Assembly: GCA_018671635.1 (NCBI GenBank)
Contig: JABHHG010000154.1
Location: 1-8,253, forward strand
Source of the DNA: Fidelibacterota bacterium
GTDB lineage: Bacteria > Fidelibacterota > Marinisomatia > SCGC-AAA003-L08 > D37C17
DNA: 8,253 nucleotides
Direction of reading: 5' to 3'
The notes beneath the pieces are model-generated. The model was given only the letters and a program-made list of their open reading frames with translations, did not search any database and was not told the DNA's origin. Shown here in pieces: positions 6,726 through 8,253 of this stretch. Position 1 is the stretch's first letter. Every line of letters begins with the position of its first letter. The translations under genes were made by a program, and so were the position numbers.

Positions 6726-8010
6726 AATTCATCTCACGAATAAGTGGAAGTGTCAAGCACCTTGCTCCACCACGACCACGAGATAGCTCTGAGCCTTCGA
6801 TGGTAATCATCACTTTCCCCTCATCAAATCGCTGAGGATCAGCTAGAAATGTTTGTGCGGTTGTTACGGTATAACCATTATTTCTAAGCTCTTCTAGAGT
6901 TTTTATATTTCGTTCATATCCAATGATTACCCCTGGCTTAATAGCAAATGCATTCGCACCTTCAGTCCACTGCTCTCTGTCTTGATTAAGAGGACTGTCC
7001 CCACCACATTTGATAGGGTTTAATATAATTCCATCCTCAGCTAAGAGCTCTAGCAATGTCTTGCTATCTGGTGATGAATTAGCTACGGTATCACCTTCCT
7101 GGAGCCTATAAGTCATAATAGACTGACCTTTATACACTCCATCTAAAAATAGAGGAGGGTATACTAAGGCCTCATCTTTATTTATCCGTGTAAAAATTGT
7201 ATCTAGATGCATGAGGGACCGCAATTTGGGTAAATCAACGGCATAGACATGAGTGAAGCCTTGCTCAAAGAAAAGCGGGAGGAGTGCGTCAATAGTTTCT
7301 GATGGTGTACGCTCACTCATACCGATACATATTGCACCCTCACCAAATACTATAATATCTCCGCCTTCAACTGAAAGCTGAGGGTGCTTTTGGTGAAAGT
7401 CATATATATTTACATCATTAAATGATGGATGGTGCGCAATCACAAATTTGGCTAGAATATTTTCACGTTTTCTTACTCGGCGACGGCCCCATGTTAATAA
7501 AATAGTATTACCTACAACCGCTGCAATATCACGCGTGAATATGAGATTTGGTACTGGATATTTGAAGTAAGATATCTCATCATTATGTATATCTGATCCA
7601 GAAAGGAGTACATGAATCAGATTATCGCTATTCATACTATTGAGTTCAGATTTTTTGCTATTACTTAGTTCATGATTATAGCTCTCAGCCTCTAAAAAAC
7701 AACATTCATCAATTAAGCCTTTTCGAGTATCCCCATCATCTAATATCTCATGTAGTAAATCCGTAAATTGAATTGTATTATCATTACCGGTAAAATATGA
7801 TAGTACATTGGTGAGTTGATGATGCTCATTAGCTGCACGTTCCGGTTGAATTAAGTCATCAAACAGTAAGTAGTCAGGGTTGTGTACCAAACTCCCATTT
7901 TCAGGTACCCACTCAACAATATTGTGCGGACTCACGAACCGATGCTCATCACCAGGGCAGTGAACAATCACCGATTTTAATGCAGTTATTTCAGATGAAA
8001 TATGTACCAT
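6718..8010 (-). CDS. arcA: Arginine deiminase
   Basis: Arginine deiminase hydrolyses L-arginine to L-citrulline and ammonia, the first step of the arginine deiminase pathway. The 430-residue protein is slightly longer than the roughly 410-residue norm. The guanidine-modifying enzyme active site is complete: FTRD with Asp161, VEGGD with Glu215 and Asp218, MHLDT with His268 and Asp270, and the nucleophile Cys418 in GRGGARCLTLPL. The conserved GMSERT (230-235) and Arg413 fit substrate binding. Residues about 60-148, acidic and predicted helical, match the helical domain that separates true arginine deiminases from shorter relatives. The start lies 5 bp after the upstream dehydrogenase stop without a clear Shine-Dalgarno. 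ArcC follows with an 8-bp overlap, strengthening the assignment over agmatine deiminase or amidinotransferase. The sequence looks divergent from the Pseudomonas and Mycoplasma types. Confidence 0.92.
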   Translation of the reverse strand: MVHISSEITALKSVIVHCPGDEHRFVSPHNIVEWVPENGSLVHNPDYLLFDDLIQPERAANEHHQLTNVLSYFTGNDNTIQFTDLLHEILDDGDTRKGLIDECCFLEAESYNHELSNSKKSELNSMNSDNLIHVLLSGSDIHNDEISYFKYPVPNLIFTRDIAAVVGNTILLTWGRRRVRKRENILAKFVIAHHPSFNDVNIYDFHQKHPQLSVEGGDIIVFGEGAICIGMSERTPSETIDALLPLFFEQGFTHVYAVDLPKLRSLMHLDTIFTRINKDEALVYPPLFLDGVYKGQSIMTYRLQEGDTVANSSPDSKTLLELLAEDGIILNPIKCGGDSPLNQDREQWTEGANAFAIKPGVIIGYERNIKTLEELRNNGYTVTTAQTFLADPQRFDEGKVMITIEGSELSRGRGGARCLTLPLIREMNYE

Positions 8011-8015
8011 GGTAT

Positions 8016-8253
8016 TTATTCAGTCTCTAGGAAAGGGTAGCGATAATCAGTAGCCGGCACAAAGGTTTCTTTAATCGTTCTCTGGGATACCCATCGCATA
8101 AGATTTGCAGGAGAGCCAGCCTTATCATTGGTTCCTGAAGCACGGCTTCCACCAAAAGGTTGCTGTCCAACAACCGCACCGGTGGGCTTATCGTTTACAT
8201 AAAAGTTACCTGCGGAATGAACTAATAGTTTTCTTGCTGTATTAATAGCTTCG
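8016..8253 (-). CDS. pruA: Delta-1-pyrroline-5-carboxylate dehydrogenase, C-terminal part (gene runs off the right edge)
   Basis: Only the last 78 codons are present. The enzyme (L-glutamate gamma-semialdehyde dehydrogenase) oxidises P5C, made from proline or ornithine, to glutamate with NAD+. The fragment reads HSAGNFYVNDKPTGAVVGQQ (12-31 of the fragment), then PFGGSRASGTNDKAGSP (32-48). This is the distinctive C-terminal block of P5C dehydrogenases, holding the aldehyde-binding Gly-Ser/Ala region. It continues with RWVSQRTIKETFVP and ends in TDYRYPFLETE. The pattern resembles the stand-alone ALDH4A1-type enzyme. The catalytic cysteine and NAD-binding site lie outside the window, so whether it is stand-alone or fused to proline dehydrogenase (PutA) cannot be shown, although PutA proteins usually have more sequence after this block. 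The stop lies 5 bp before arcA, placing it in the same operon. Confidence 0.9.
   Translation of the reverse strand, partial: EAINTARKLLVHSAGNFYVNDKPTGAVVGQQPFGGSRASGTNDKAGSPANLMRWVSQRTIKETFVPATDYRYPFLETE

Noticed and set aside
7560..7835. Possible inserted domain in arginine deiminase (about residues 60-148)
   Set aside because: True arginine deiminases normally carry a helical domain at this place, so the segment is expected, even though its sequence is divergent.

Overview
The window is a tightly packed block of eleven bacterial protein genes, all on the minus strand, so transcription runs from high to low coordinates. Nine genes are complete. One is cut at each edge: the C-terminal end of a delta-1-pyrroline-5-carboxylate dehydrogenase at the right, and the N-terminal end of malonyl-CoA:ACP transacylase at the left. 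I found no RNA genes, mobile elements, CRISPR arrays or convincing terminators.

Layout in the direction of transcription: pruA-type P5C dehydrogenase (partial), arcA (arginine deiminase), arcC (carbamate kinase), sucC and sucD (ADP-forming succinyl-CoA synthetase), ndk (nucleoside diphosphate kinase), a SPOR-domain lipoprotein, an 88-bp AT-rich gap, rpmF (ribosomal protein L32), plsX, fabH and fabD (partial). Apart from the 88-bp gap, junctions range from a 20-bp overlap to a 14-bp spacer. Stop/start overlaps occur at arcA/arcC (8 bp), arcC/sucC (ATGA) and plsX/fabH (about 20 bp), and the fabH stop directly abuts the fabD start. The simplest reading is one or two long operons, with a possible internal promoter before rpmF.

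Functionally the right half looks like amino-acid catabolism joined to energy conservation. Arginine deiminase and carbamate kinase are the first and last steps of the arginine deiminase pathway. P5C dehydrogenase turns ornithine- or proline-derived P5C into glutamate. Succinyl-CoA synthetase makes ATP or GTP once glutamate carbon has entered the TCA cycle as 2-oxoglutarate, and NDK balances the nucleotide triphosphates. Ornithine carbamoyltransferase, ornithine aminotransferase and an arginine/ornithine antiporter are not in the window. The left half is the widespread rpmF-plsX-fabH-fabD cluster, which links ribosome assembly to the start of fatty acid and phospholipid synthesis.

Organism: AT-rich (about 40% GC by eye), Gram-negative-like (lipoprotein with a SPOR domain), with clear Shine-Dalgarno sequences before sucC, sucD, ndk, the SPOR gene and rpmF. 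The Shine-Dalgarno use argues against typical Bacteroidota. The stand-alone ALDH4A1-like P5C dehydrogenase, the style of SucC/SucD and the compact layout suggest a marine lineage of the FCB group such as Marinimicrobia (SAR406). That placement is inference from general resemblance. Most genes are core housekeeping; the parts most worth a second look are the catabolic gene combination and the SPOR lipoprotein.
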